From: CAYRHN01 sp964424115
GTDB lineage: Bacteria; Chloroflexota; Anaerolineae; Anaerolineales; Anaerolineaceae
Assembly: GCA_964424115.1 (NCBI GenBank)
Contig: CAYRHN010000003.1
Span: forward strand, 62,001 to 126,000
Direction of reading: 5' to 3'
Length of the DNA stretch: 64,000 nucleotides
Translations under genes and position numbers: made by a program
Part shown: in pieces, positions 34,501 through 41,306 of the stretch
Layout of the letters: every line of letters begins with the position of its first letter
Numbering within the stretch: the first letter of the stretch is position 1
Notes under the pieces: generated by a model
The model's input: the letters and a program-made list of their open reading frames with translations, nothing else
What the model was told of the DNA's origin: nothing
The model's database searches: none

Positions 34501-34746
34501 GGCCCACTGCTCGGGGTCAACCTGCTCGGCCATGGCGGTGGAACCTTTCACGTCGCTGAAGAGGATGGTGACCAGCTTGCGCTGCTGTTCGGCCCGCGGC
34601 ACCAACGATTGCAGTTCGGCCAGCTTCTGCTGAAGGACGGAGAGGGTGGCATCCACCAGCGCGTCGCCCAGCATGGGGCGCAGCCCTTCCTGGGCGGCAA
34701 TGGCGCCCTTCAGCTCGGCGATCTGCTCGGGGATGGATTTACTCAT
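31579..34746 (-). CDS. Class III nucleotide cyclase fused to an AAA-type ATPase and TPR repeats
   Basis: The 1055-residue cytoplasmic regulator has an N-terminal helical segment (1-50), a class III adenylate/guanylate cyclase domain (about 55-235: LVTILFSDVKGST and RLMGDAILAFFG supply the metal-binding Asp residues, AMGDAINLAARME the dimer region), a NACHT/STAND-like ATPase (about 255-600: Walker A GEAGMGKSRLTE, Walker B LLLVLDDLHWADD), then TPR-like helices to the end. Such fusions act as signal integrators. Nucleotide specificity cannot be read safely. A TATAAT six bases before the ATG suggests a leaderless mRNA. There is no obvious partner gene. Confidence 0.9.
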   Translation of the reverse strand: MSKSIPEQIAELKGAIAAQEGLRPMLGDALVDATLSVLQQKLAELQSLVPRAEQQRKLVTILFSDVKGSTAMAEQVDPEQWAEIMNQAFEYLINPVNRHGGIIARLMGDAILAFFGAQAVHENDPEQAILAGLEIVEGIRPLREQIRRQYGLEFGVRVGINSGPVLLGEVGTQVASEYTAMGDAINLAARMEQNAPVNGVLIAHDTYRLVRGLFEVAPQPPLQVKGKEQPLQTYVVARALPREQRSRARGLEGVQTALVGRAAELEQLRQAFRACLERRAPVWVTVTGEAGMGKSRLTEEFVRACLEEGGNLQLFSCAPSEDMSVVPLGALRDLFRRRFAILDGDPPALAQDKFEAGMIASLDPGQAHIAGHWMGFDFSRTAAVQNLIGSSAFGSTARLHLAHYFRALAAGFPLLLVLDDLHWADDASLDFFTSLFVEMEGLPVFVLALARPSLEERLPEWDAPLRVFSESLPAASGKPRYQRLSLAPLSRADSAALVGEILGQAGPPPPALLALILFQSGGNPFYIEEIVKMLIEEGLIRPDQPDWQAAAGAALPSIRVPRSLEGVIQARLDALSPEEKQALQRAAVFPLEFWDEAVQRLEPAAPAVQPLLDRLGQRGLILRHEPSSFTEAQEFTFKHHILRKATYETVLLKLRRQYHEQAALWLEQRAGERIAEYQGKIAEHFERAGCNDRAAEYWLKVCQSAFHMGIYPQALAAVERALRLTVEGDLPRRIPVLHWLAQVQEKMGQFNQARENYQAVIQQAYPLPELRLRAAQSAQALSWILSMQGKMDEAARLAEDAFQWAQQLGDPLTLARARANRLSFLDLPPVQYRTEIYAGLREFEALGNKPYIAITWLNIGIFEYNQRNDAAAAEAYQRGLDIYREMGHKWGEANCYGNLGLVLKRQGDLEGAWQHQEEYRRIALEIGDQEGVAISASNLGQLALSRGHPQQALAFLQEGMAVVLREEMLLVMFGLLAGLALWHVQAGRARRAAEILSAIGAHPQLDPESEMDLEDAWVQVRPALSPAELEAAQARGKALDFDRMVHDEGYLYGEE

Positions 34747-34752
34747 GGATTA

Positions 34753-34758
34753 ATTATA
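34753..34758 (-). promoter_or_regulatory. Leaderless-type -10 box of the cyclase gene
   Basis: Minus-strand TATAAT sits six bases upstream of the ATG at 34746, with no ribosome site between. Confidence 0.6.
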
Positions 34759-34789
34759 TGGAGTTTTAACCACGGATACACACGGATGA

Positions 34790-35257
34790 CTATTTTGCCA
34801 CCAGGTAGGCCCCAAAGATGAGCAGCAGGATGCCCAGCAGGCGGGGCAGGTCGAGCGGGCGGGCGGCCACGCCCAACAGGCCGAACTGGTCGACGATCAC
34901 GCCCATCGCCAGCTGGCCGACAATGACCAGGACGATCATCATGGTGCCGCCCAACTGCGGCAGGGTGACGCTGATGGTCTGGTAAAGGATCAGGCCAAAG
35001 ATGCCCGAAAGGAGCATGTACCAGGGCAGCTTGTTCCAATCGCGGATGTTCTCGCCGCCGATGACGACCAGCAGGATGGCGGAAAGAATGGCCCCGCTGA
35101 GGTGGACGATCAGACTGCCGGCCACGCCGCCCACACGCTGGCTCATGGCCCCCGCGATAGGCGATTGCAGGCCGACCGCCGCCCCACCGATCAAACCGAT
35201 CAGGATGACCAACCAGAGCTGCATGGCACGTTTTCCTTTCGGGTGTGGATCAGACAT
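34790..35257 (-). CDS. DMT-superfamily transporter (YdcZ/DUF606 family)
   Basis: The 155-residue product has five predicted membrane helices. The pattern IGGAAVGLQSPIAGAMSQRVGG ... PWYMLLSGIFGLILYQTISVTLPQLGGTMMIVLVIVGQLAMGVIVDQFG matches the short DMT/YdcZ family, which may work as dimers. The substrate is unknown. The start at 35257 is backed by a TATAAT box six bases upstream; Met13 (MQLWLV) is the alternative. The stop is close to repeat DNA shared with other spacers. Confidence 0.88.
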   Translation of the reverse strand: MSDPHPKGKRAMQLWLVILIGLIGGAAVGLQSPIAGAMSQRVGGVAGSLIVHLSGAILSAILLVVIGGENIRDWNKLPWYMLLSGIFGLILYQTISVTLPQLGGTMMIVLVIVGQLAMGVIVDQFGLLGVAARPLDLPRLLGILLLIFGAYLVAK

Positions 35258-35263
35258 AGCTTA

Positions 35264-35269
35264 ATTATA
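35264..35269 (-). promoter_or_regulatory. Leaderless-type -10 box of the DMT gene
   Basis: Minus-strand TATAAT lies six bases before the ATG at 35257. Confidence 0.6.
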
Positions 35270-35318
35270 CAGAAGAAAGCGGCGCAAAAACAAATTAATC
35301 TATGCGCATAATCTCGAT

Positions 35319-35346
35319 TTGACAAGCCCTTATTGTTGGATATAAT
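35319..35346 (+). promoter_or_regulatory. Promoter of the tat operon
   Basis: TTGACA (35319-35324), a 16-bp spacer and TATAAT (35341-35346) lie eight bases before the tatC ATG, so the transcript would have almost no 5' leader. Confidence 0.75.
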
Positions 35347-35354
35347 GTTTGTCA

Positions 35355-36161
35355 ATGGCACCTCACGAAGATGTCCCGCTGTCCCTCTCAGAGCACATGA
35401 AAGACCTGCGCAAGCGCCTGGCCTGGTCGTTCCTGGCCCTGATCCTCGGCGCGGTAGCGGGATTCCTGGTGGCCGAGCCGATCCTGCGCATCCTTTCCCA
35501 GCCGATCGGTGGGTTGGAATTCCTGGTGGCGATCGAGGTGACGGAGAGCTTCGTGCAGACCATGCAGGTGGCGCTGCTGGCCGGGTTCATCCTGGCGCTG
35601 CCGGTGATCGTCTGGCAGGTGGGCGGGTTCTTCACCCAGGCGCTCAAGCCGGAAGAAAAGAAGTGGCTGTACATCGGCATTCCGGCGGCGACGCTGCTGT
35701 TCCTCCTCGGCGCGGCCTTCACCTATTTTATCATGCTGCCGGCGGCGGTGCCCTTCCTGACCGGCTTCATCAGCGAGATCAAGACCACGCCGCGCCTGTC
35801 CAGCTATATCAGCTTCGTCACAGCGCTGATGTTCTGGATCGGGATCGCCTTCGAGACGCCCCTGCTGGCCTACCTGCTGGCCCGGCTGCGCCTGATCAGC
35901 GCGGGCGCGCTAGCCCGCCAGTGGCGCATCGCGATCGTGATCATTGCCATCCTGGCGGCGGTTATCACCCCCACCGGCGATCCGTTCAACATGATGTTGC
36001 TGATGGCGCCGCTGCTGGTGCTATACTTAATCAGTATCGGGCTGGCCGCTCTGGCCGGCGAACGCAAACCTCGCGCTGCCAAAGCCGCACAACCCGCCCG
36101 GCGCGGGTTGGCCGGCTGGCTGAAGCGGCGGCGGAATAAAAAACAAAAGGAGATCAATTAA
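35355..36161 (+). CDS. tatC: TatC, core of the twin-arginine translocase
   Basis: The 268-residue product has six predicted membrane helices. It begins with the TatC pattern PLSLSEHMKDLRKRLAWS (the conserved Glu-His near the N-terminus binds signal peptides) and contains FFTQALKPEEKKW and the late ITPTGDPFNMMLLMAPLLVLY segment. It recognises folded proteins with RR signal peptides for export. ATG 35355 is preferred over TTG 35349. tatA follows after one base, so the three genes form an operon. The basic tail (RRGLAGWLKRRRNKKQKE) is cytoplasmic. Confidence 0.96.
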   Translation: MAPHEDVPLSLSEHMKDLRKRLAWSFLALILGAVAGFLVAEPILRILSQPIGGLEFLVAIEVTESFVQTMQVALLAGFILALPVIVWQVGGFFTQALKPEEKKWLYIGIPAATLLFLLGAAFTYFIMLPAAVPFLTGFISEIKTTPRLSSYISFVTALMFWIGIAFETPLLAYLLARLRLISAGALARQWRIAIVIIAILAAVITPTGDPFNMMLLMAPLLVLYLISIGLAALAGERKPRAAKAAQPARRGLAGWLKRRRNKKQKEIN

Positions 36162-36162
36162 T

Positions 36163-36348
36163 ATGGGTGGCCTCGGTGGTTGGGAATGGATCATTATCCT
36201 GGTGATCGTTGTCCTTCTGTTCGGCGTGGGACGGATCAGCAAGGTGGCTGGCGAGATCGGCAAGAGCATCAGCGCTTTCCGCGATGGGTTGAAAGGCGAG
36301 AAAGAAAAGGACGAGCTGGCCAAGAAAGAGGAAGAAGAGAAGAAATAG
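36163..36348 (+). CDS. tatA: TatA, pore-forming Tat subunit
   Basis: The 61-residue product has one short membrane helix (WEWIIILVIVVLLFGVGRI), the hinge, and an amphipathic helix (KVAGEIGKSISAFRDGLKGE) ending in a charged Lys/Glu tail, all standard for TatA. A ribosome site (GGAG) overlaps the end of tatC. TatA oligomers make the transport path for folded proteins. Confidence 0.95.
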   Translation: MGGLGGWEWIIILVIVVLLFGVGRISKVAGEIGKSISAFRDGLKGEKEKDELAKKEEEEKK

Positions 36349-36351
36349 GCC

Positions 36352-36762
36352 ATGGAAATTTTCGGCATTGGTCTGCCGGAAGTGGTGCTCATATTGCTCC
36401 TGGCGCTGGTAATTATGGGGCCAAGAGATATGACCGATTCGGCGCGCAAGTTCGCGCGCTGGGTCTACCGCCTGTTCCATTCGGACCAGTTTCGCGAGTT
36501 CATCGGGGCGGCGCGCGAAGCGCGCGAGATGCCCAAACAGCTCATCCGCGAAGCCGGCCTAGAGGAAGAACTGGCTATGCTGCGCAAGGCCAACGAAGAA
36601 CTGCGCGGGTTGACCCGGGATACGCAGAACCAGGTGCGCGGCATTGCCCGCGAAGCAACCGGCGAGATCGGGCAGATCCGGCAGGAAATCCAACCGGCAG
36701 AAAGCCCGAAAGAATCAACCACAGATGAACACAAATCAACACAGATAAATACAGATAAATAG
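36352..36762 (+). CDS. tatB: TatB-like Sec-independent translocase subunit
   Basis: The 136-residue product starts MEIFGIGLPEVVLILLLALVIMGP, the TatA/B membrane helix with its conserved GLPE. A long amphipathic and coiled-coil-prone helix follows (RKFARWVYRLF ... LRKANEELRGLTRDTQNQVRG). The length points to TatB rather than a second TatA. The last 14 residues (TTDEHKSTQINTDK) are coded by a dispersed spacer repeat of the CACAGATGAACACA type, which seems to have replaced the original 3' end. Confidence 0.88.
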   Translation: MEIFGIGLPEVVLILLLALVIMGPRDMTDSARKFARWVYRLFHSDQFREFIGAAREAREMPKQLIREAGLEEELAMLRKANEELRGLTRDTQNQVRGIAREATGEIGQIRQEIQPAESPKESTTDEHKSTQINTDK

Positions 36763-36821
36763 CTATCTGGAGATTTTAAGCTCTTTGAACCTGTCGGTTG
36801 CTGTTGGGTTGTCCTGCGTTA

Positions 36822-37628
36822 TCAACTTTCTTTGACGGCCTTGAGCGAGAATTGCAGGGGGAGAAGTGGCATGCCCGGCGGGGTGCGGTAGAGGCCGTCG
36901 GCGCCTTCCACCAGGAAGGGGAACATCTGGTAGACAGTGTAGGGCTGTTCGTGCAGGAATTCGATGCGCAGCCCGGCATCAATTAATAATGAAACGACAT
37001 CCCCCAGGGGGTAAGCCCATTCGTAGGAGCGCTTCTCGCGCGTCTCGGCCTGCGGGTCGGCATAGGAGCCCTGCACCTCACAGGCGATCGGCCCGTCCGA
37101 CCAGTAGGGATACTTGAGCTGCGGCGCGCTGCCCATGTCATCAAAAAGCATGGCGGCGGGGTGGAACTCGGCAATATAAAAGGTGCCGCCCGGCTTGAGG
37201 TAGCGGCTGACCAACCGGGCCCAGCCGCGCAGATCGGAAAGCCAGGTGAGCACGCCATAGGAGGTGAAGACGATATCGAACTGCTCTTCCAACACCTGCG
37301 GCAGGGCGTAGATATCCGACTGGATGAAGCGAGCCGGAACGTTGACCTTTTGGCTCAGCTCGCGCGCCAGGCGGATGGCCTCGGCGGAAAAATCCACCGC
37401 AGTGACCTGCGCGCCCAGGCGGGCCCAGGAGAGCGAATCCATGCCAAAATGGCACTGCAGGTGCAGCAGGGTCTTGCCCTGCACCGGGCCGAGTTCCTCA
37501 ATCTCCAGGTCGTGCAATCCGCGCCGGCCTTGCAAAAAGCCCGGCAGGTCATACATTTCCGAGCGGGAATTGATCAGGGCATACTCGTCCCACAGGCGCT
37601 GGTTGGCGGCGCGGTATTCATCCATCAT
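36822..37628 (-). CDS. Class I SAM-dependent methyltransferase
   Basis: The 268-residue product has SAM-binding motif I in LLHLQCHFGMDSLSWARLGAQVTAVDFS, the acidic end of strand 2 (VDFS), and later motifs (FDIVFTSYGVLTWL and LKPGGTFYIAEFHP). The start is ATG 37628 or the next ATG, with GGAG upstream. The substrate is unknown. It lies at the border between the tat operon and the plasmid-like module, read in the same direction as the latter. Confidence 0.88.
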   Translation of the reverse strand: MMDEYRAANQRLWDEYALINSRSEMYDLPGFLQGRRGLHDLEIEELGPVQGKTLLHLQCHFGMDSLSWARLGAQVTAVDFSAEAIRLARELSQKVNVPARFIQSDIYALPQVLEEQFDIVFTSYGVLTWLSDLRGWARLVSRYLKPGGTFYIAEFHPAAMLFDDMGSAPQLKYPYWSDGPIACEVQGSYADPQAETREKRSYEWAYPLGDVVSLLIDAGLRIEFLHEQPYTVYQMFPFLVEGADGLYRTPPGMPLLPLQFSLKAVKES

Positions 37629-37642
37629 AATGGCTCCAAAAA

Positions 37643-38482
37643 TTATTCGTCTTCGTCATCGTCCTCGAAGATGAAATCCGGCCCGTACCAGCGGGTGTCT
37701 TCCGGCAGGTCGTGGGTGATCTGATCCTCGGGGGTAAGCGGGTCGTCCATGCGCACGATCAACGAAATTCCGGCCGTGCGCACCCCATTGGCGGTGAAGA
37801 CGCGCCGCACCTTGTAGCGCAGGAAATACTGCTTGATCAGCGGCTGATTGAGGATATCCTTGATGGTGCGCACACTGACCCCGGCGCGCTGGGCCAATTC
37901 GGCCATCTCGGTATCGACCGTGTTGCGCATCTCGCCAGTCTTGGGATTCCAGTAGCACATCGAACGGGCCGCCAGAATGACCATCATGGCCGAGGGGCTG
38001 AGCAGTTGGCCCCAGTTGAATTGCAAATAACGGGTAACAAAGAGACCGCGTTCGGGCTGGATGATGCTGGCGCGCTTGCTGCCGTAGGCGCGGTGGAGCA
38101 TGATCTTGCGCTCTGAGGGAACCCCCGGCGCAGCCGGAGCGGGCTGGGGAGCATCCTCGGCAACCGGCTCAGCGGCGCGGGCCGCCTGCGCCTTTTCGGA
38201 TGAGACGATCACCTTGACCGTCACCGGCTGGTTGAGGAAACCGGCCGCCAGCTGGGCAATGCGGCTGCGCAGGCGGTTATGCACCCAATCGCGCCCGTAA
38301 GCGTTGACCGTGGCCAGGGTAAAGGTATGCTCCTGGAAACGCAAAGCCTGCAACGGCTGGACCCAGGTCTCAAAGGCCGAACGGTCCATTTCGCTGCGCA
38401 GCTGGCCCTTAATAGCCTCCCAGACCTGCTGGAGATCAGCAGGGTGAAGCTCAAGATCCTGGGAGGTGAAGAATGGTTCCAT
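37643..38482 (-). CDS. Replication-initiator-like protein with a DnaA N-terminal domain
   Basis: The 279-residue product begins with a DnaA_N-type domain (about 18-95: VWEAIKGQLRSEMDRSAFETWVQPLQALRF ... VNAYGRDWVHNRLRSRIAQLA). In DnaA this domain contacts helicase and other initiator molecules. A Pro/Ala linker replaces the AAA+ part of DnaA. The C-terminal half (about 130-250) reads like a winged-helix replication protein (GLFVTRYLQFNWGQLLSPSAMMVILAARSM ... LAQRAGVSVRTIKDILN). It ends in an acidic tail. A helicase-loading or origin-binding role is inferred. It belongs to a minus-strand cluster with antirepressor, HNH and ATPase genes. Confidence 0.75.
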   Translation of the reverse strand: MEPFFTSQDLELHPADLQQVWEAIKGQLRSEMDRSAFETWVQPLQALRFQEHTFTLATVNAYGRDWVHNRLRSRIAQLAAGFLNQPVTVKVIVSSEKAQAARAAEPVAEDAPQPAPAAPGVPSERKIMLHRAYGSKRASIIQPERGLFVTRYLQFNWGQLLSPSAMMVILAARSMCYWNPKTGEMRNTVDTEMAELAQRAGVSVRTIKDILNQPLIKQYFLRYKVRRVFTANGVRTAGISLIVRMDDPLTPEDQITHDLPEDTRWYGPDFIFEDDDEDE

Positions 38483-38490
38483 GGAAAGAA

Positions 38491-39312
38491 TTATTCTTTG
38501 GCGGCCCTGGCAGCACGGGTGAGGCTGGTGATCTGGCCTTGCAGAAAATCGACCACCCCGGCGAAATCATCCTGGCGGATATCCTCAGTGCGGCTGACGC
38601 CGGTCAGGCGGGTGATATCCATGTAGATCCCGGGGTAAGGCTTGGCAACGCCGTGTTCCTGCATCAGGCCGCCCAGGGTGGCTACCAACTGGCGGAGCTG
38701 GCCCATCTGTTCTGGGGTGAGGCGGGCCTTGGGGCCGGCCACCGTCTCCAGGCGCACTACCTGCTGACGCAGGTTGGCAAAGGCGTCGCGGATCTGCTGC
38801 ACCTTGTCCTCGTGCGCGCGGCGGATATCAGCCAGCTCCGCCTCGACTTTTTTTGAGAGCGTATCCTCAAATAACTCCTGTTCGGTAACCATACGGGCCA
38901 CCGCATCGCGAAGCATTTGTAATTCGCCGCGCTCGCTGATGCCGAAATGCTCCGCCAGGACAACATGCACCTCGTCCAGGAAAGCCCGCAGCAACTGGCG
39001 GGATTCCTCATCCTGGACACGCTCCAACTCCACCCCGGTGAGAAAGACCGGAATGATCGAAGCCGCCAGGCAAAGCACCGGCTGGGGGCCGCCAGGAGTG
39101 GACAACAGGATATTGGCCGTAAAGGTGGCGAAATACCCCTGCTTGCGAGCCAGGCGCTTGCGCTGAGCACGGTCATCCAGACCGAACGCCTTGCACAACG
39201 AACCGATCGAAACATAACCGCGCCCATCCTTGAGGTCCGCGGTGGCGATCACCTTACCGCGAAAATCCAGGGTGCGTTCACGTTCCGGGCGAAAAACAGG
39301 AAAATCATCCAT
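38491..39312 (-). CDS. Phage-type antirepressor protein
   Basis: The 273-residue product has an N-terminal P22_AR_N-like domain (about 10-110: GYVSIGSLCKAFGLDDRAQRKRL ... LCLAASIIPVFLTGVELERV), a central coiled-coil-prone stretch, and an ORF6C-like C-terminal domain (about 175-265). Antirepressors of this type bind phage or element repressors. Here it may control the neighbouring replication or partition genes. It starts with AAGGAG upstream of ATG 39312. It ends 9 bp before the initiator-like gene, so they are probably co-transcribed. Confidence 0.8.
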   Translation of the reverse strand: MDDFPVFRPERERTLDFRGKVIATADLKDGRGYVSIGSLCKAFGLDDRAQRKRLARKQGYFATFTANILLSTPGGPQPVLCLAASIIPVFLTGVELERVQDEESRQLLRAFLDEVHVVLAEHFGISERGELQMLRDAVARMVTEQELFEDTLSKKVEAELADIRRAHEDKVQQIRDAFANLRQQVVRLETVAGPKARLTPEQMGQLRQLVATLGGLMQEHGVAKPYPGIYMDITRLTGVSRTEDIRQDDFAGVVDFLQGQITSLTRAARAAKE

Positions 39313-39331
39313 AACACAATCTCCTTAAACC

Positions 39332-39799
39332 TCACGCAGGGCGGCGGCGAACCTGGGCCGCCTTCGCAGAAGCAAATTTAAACAGGGCATACTCCTCGGC
39401 CAGCTCCAGAGTGCGAAAATGGGCCACGGCCTGGCCGGTAGCAGGGTTCACCACCTTATAGGGCATTCCGGAGGCAAAACCGGCGCGGTGCTCACGCAAA
39501 GCACGCCCCGCCGGGAAAGCCAGGCGTAAATTCTGGGCGCGGTTGTCGCGCAGGTCGCCATTGATATGCTCCACCTCCACCCCGGGCTGGAGAGCCTGTT
39601 CGCCAAAAACGACATAAGCCATCACACGGTGAACATAGGAGTAGTCTCCGCCGAAGCTGACCATCAACAAACCAGAACGGTCGGCGCGCGGTTTGAGCGG
39701 CCGGCCGCGCGCGCCAAACACAGCGCCGGTTTGCAGGTCGGGGCGGATGCGCCCGCTGTCCACGGCTTCCTGGATTCGTTGGGATGCTTTGGTCAACAT
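39332..39799 (-). CDS. HNH endonuclease-like protein
   Basis: The 155-residue product has an HNH_3-type core with VEHINGDLRDNRAQNLRL (about residues 79-96), which carries the His and Asn residues of the beta-beta-alpha-metal fold. The N-terminal YVHRVMAYVVFG is typical of the same family. Such proteins are often phage-borne or homing nucleases. The C-terminal NPATGQAVAHFRTLELAEEYALF may be an AP2/NUMOD-like DNA-recognition segment. Located between the antirepressor and an AT-rich promoter region. Confidence 0.78.
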   Translation of the reverse strand: MLTKASQRIQEAVDSGRIRPDLQTGAVFGARGRPLKPRADRSGLLMVSFGGDYSYVHRVMAYVVFGEQALQPGVEVEHINGDLRDNRAQNLRLAFPAGRALREHRAGFASGMPYKVVNPATGQAVAHFRTLELAEEYALFKFASAKAAQVRRRPA

Positions 39800-39943
39800 G
39801 GTTCTTAAAGGGAGGCTACTGGACGGCCCACCCCTCCTTGTGTAGACAAAAATGTTAAAAAAATGGACATCAAATGGTTCTTTAAGATTTTCGAAAAAAC
39901 AATTCTTTCTTCCATAAATTAATGGTATATTTGGAAGAAATAA

Positions 39944-40276
39944 TTACGATTCACTGACCATGGCCTCGACCAATTCGCCCAAATCCTCGAAAGGAGGGTC
40001 GATGGGCAGCCGCTCCAGGCGGGCGGTGCAGATGCGCGCAATGATTCCCACCGTTTCACCGGTGGAAACCTTACGGCGCAGCAAGCCGGAAAGGCGCTCC
40101 TGCCAGGTCGCCAGATCGCGAATCTCGCCCTGCGAGAGCGTCAGGCCGACCTTATGGCGAGGAATCTGCGAAGAAGGGCGACCCGGCGAACGGACATTCA
40201 CCTCCACCGCCTGGCGACGGGCTTCATACAACTGCACCCAGGCCGGTTTATTGCCTTTCGTTCGTGGACTCATCAT
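39944..40276 (-). CDS. Small protein of unknown function, partner of the AAA ATPase
   Basis: The 110-residue product has a basic N-terminus and a central KVGLTLSQGEIRDLATWQERLSGLLRRKVSTGETVGIIARI. This could be a ribbon-helix-helix or short helical DNA-binding domain, but no family is recognised with confidence. It follows the ATPase gene with its ATG overlapping or abutting the ATPase stop (TAAATGATG), so the two are translated together. Its C-terminus is acidic. Confidence 0.65.
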   Translation of the reverse strand: MMSPRTKGNKPAWVQLYEARRQAVEVNVRSPGRPSSQIPRHKVGLTLSQGEIRDLATWQERLSGLLRRKVSTGETVGIIARICTARLERLPIDPPFEDLGELVEAMVSES

Positions 40277-41098
40277 TTAGCGCGCCTCCCGTGCGATATC
40301 CAAATTAATCATCGTTTCATCACTTTGCAGGAGAGAGTCGGTTGCCAGCGCGCACAGGCGGATGATCTCCCGCGGGATGCCACGCGAGCGCTCATACAGC
40401 ACCTCAAAGGCATCATCGTGGATCAGCGGATCTGAACGGCCGGCCACGCGCAGGCGGAAAAGCACCATCTGCAGCGCACTGCCCAAAGTAAGGGGCGGCA
40501 AAACCAAGCGCACAAACACCCGCGCATTGACCGCCTTATTCGTCTCAAACAGCGCCGACATCTCACTCTGCCCAAAAGAAAGAATCTGGACCACCTTGGC
40601 GTCATAATCGAAGTTATACAAGCGGTGGACCACCTCCAGCGCCTCCGAATCCATCAACTGGGCATCGTCGAGCAAGACCACCACATTCCGCCCGGAAATA
40701 TAGGCATCTGCCATCATACGCTCCAGACCTTCCATCTGGCGCTGGAAACTGCGCTGGGGGGGGACGCCGAGAGAAAGGGAAATCTGGCGGGCGGCATCCA
40801 TGGCAGACTTGAAGGCGGCAGTGTGGATATAACAAATGACCAAATTTTCCTCCGCCGCATAGACATCATACAAGCGCCGGGCGAGAGAACTTTTACCCAT
40901 ACCCATATCGCCGGTGATCAACGCCAGCCCACGGCGGCGGGAAATGACCCCCTGCGCCTGGCGATAGACCGCCAGGTGCTCCGGGCCTAGATACAAATAA
41001 CGCGGATCGGCAGACAGTTTGAAGGGATCTTCTTTTAGACCCAGGCGCTCCAACCTGGCCAGCCGCCACTCGTCATCATTAAGGGGATTGAGCATCAC
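40277..41098 (-). CDS. AAA ATPase of the ExeA/TniB type
   Basis: The 273-residue product has Walker A GDMGMGKSSLARRLY (about residues 62-76), Walker B VVVLLDDAQLMD and a sensor region (VVQILSFGQSEM). The overall pattern DPFKLSADPRYLYLGPEHLAVYRQ is shared with ExeA and transposition helper (TniB/MuB-like) ATPases. No transposase is next to it. It heads the minus-strand cluster and is divergent from parA across an AT-rich 208-bp region. A role in loading or positioning proteins on DNA is inferred. Confidence 0.85.
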   Translation of the reverse strand: MMLNPLNDDEWRLARLERLGLKEDPFKLSADPRYLYLGPEHLAVYRQAQGVISRRRGLALITGDMGMGKSSLARRLYDVYAAEENLVICYIHTAAFKSAMDAARQISLSLGVPPQRSFQRQMEGLERMMADAYISGRNVVVLLDDAQLMDSEALEVVHRLYNFDYDAKVVQILSFGQSEMSALFETNKAVNARVFVRLVLPPLTLGSALQMVLFRLRVAGRSDPLIHDDAFEVLYERSRGIPREIIRLCALATDSLLQSDETMINLDIAREAR

Positions 41099-41306
41099 TT
41101 TTTCTCCTTTGTGGTATCCTTATTTTACAACATTTCCGGCTGATTTCAATATATTTAGGCTAATTATGGTCTCAACCCACACTAATTAGGTTATTATATT
41201 GATTTTACACCCGAATTATGCTAAGATAACAACAATGGTAAACAAATTCGCGAGAATTACGCTAATTAAGACTAATTTTGGCAATGATTGCCAGTAAAGG
41301 GGAGGT
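41099..41306. promoter_or_regulatory. AT-rich divergent control region with repeated CTAATTA motifs
   Basis: Between the ATPase gene and parA lie several similar short sites: GGCTAATTATG (41159-41169), CACTAATTAGG (41180-41190), GAATTATGC, GAATTACGC, GCTAATTAAG and ACTAATTTTGG (to 41280). The repetition in both orientations suggests binding sites for a partition or replication protein, or an AT-rich unwinding region. The parA ribosome site AGGGGAGG is at the right end. Confidence 0.5.

Noticed and set aside
40277..41098. AAA ATPase as evidence for a Tn7-like or Mu-like transposon
   Set aside because: No transposase, terminal repeats or target-site protein are nearby; the ATPase fits the replication/partition cluster equally well.
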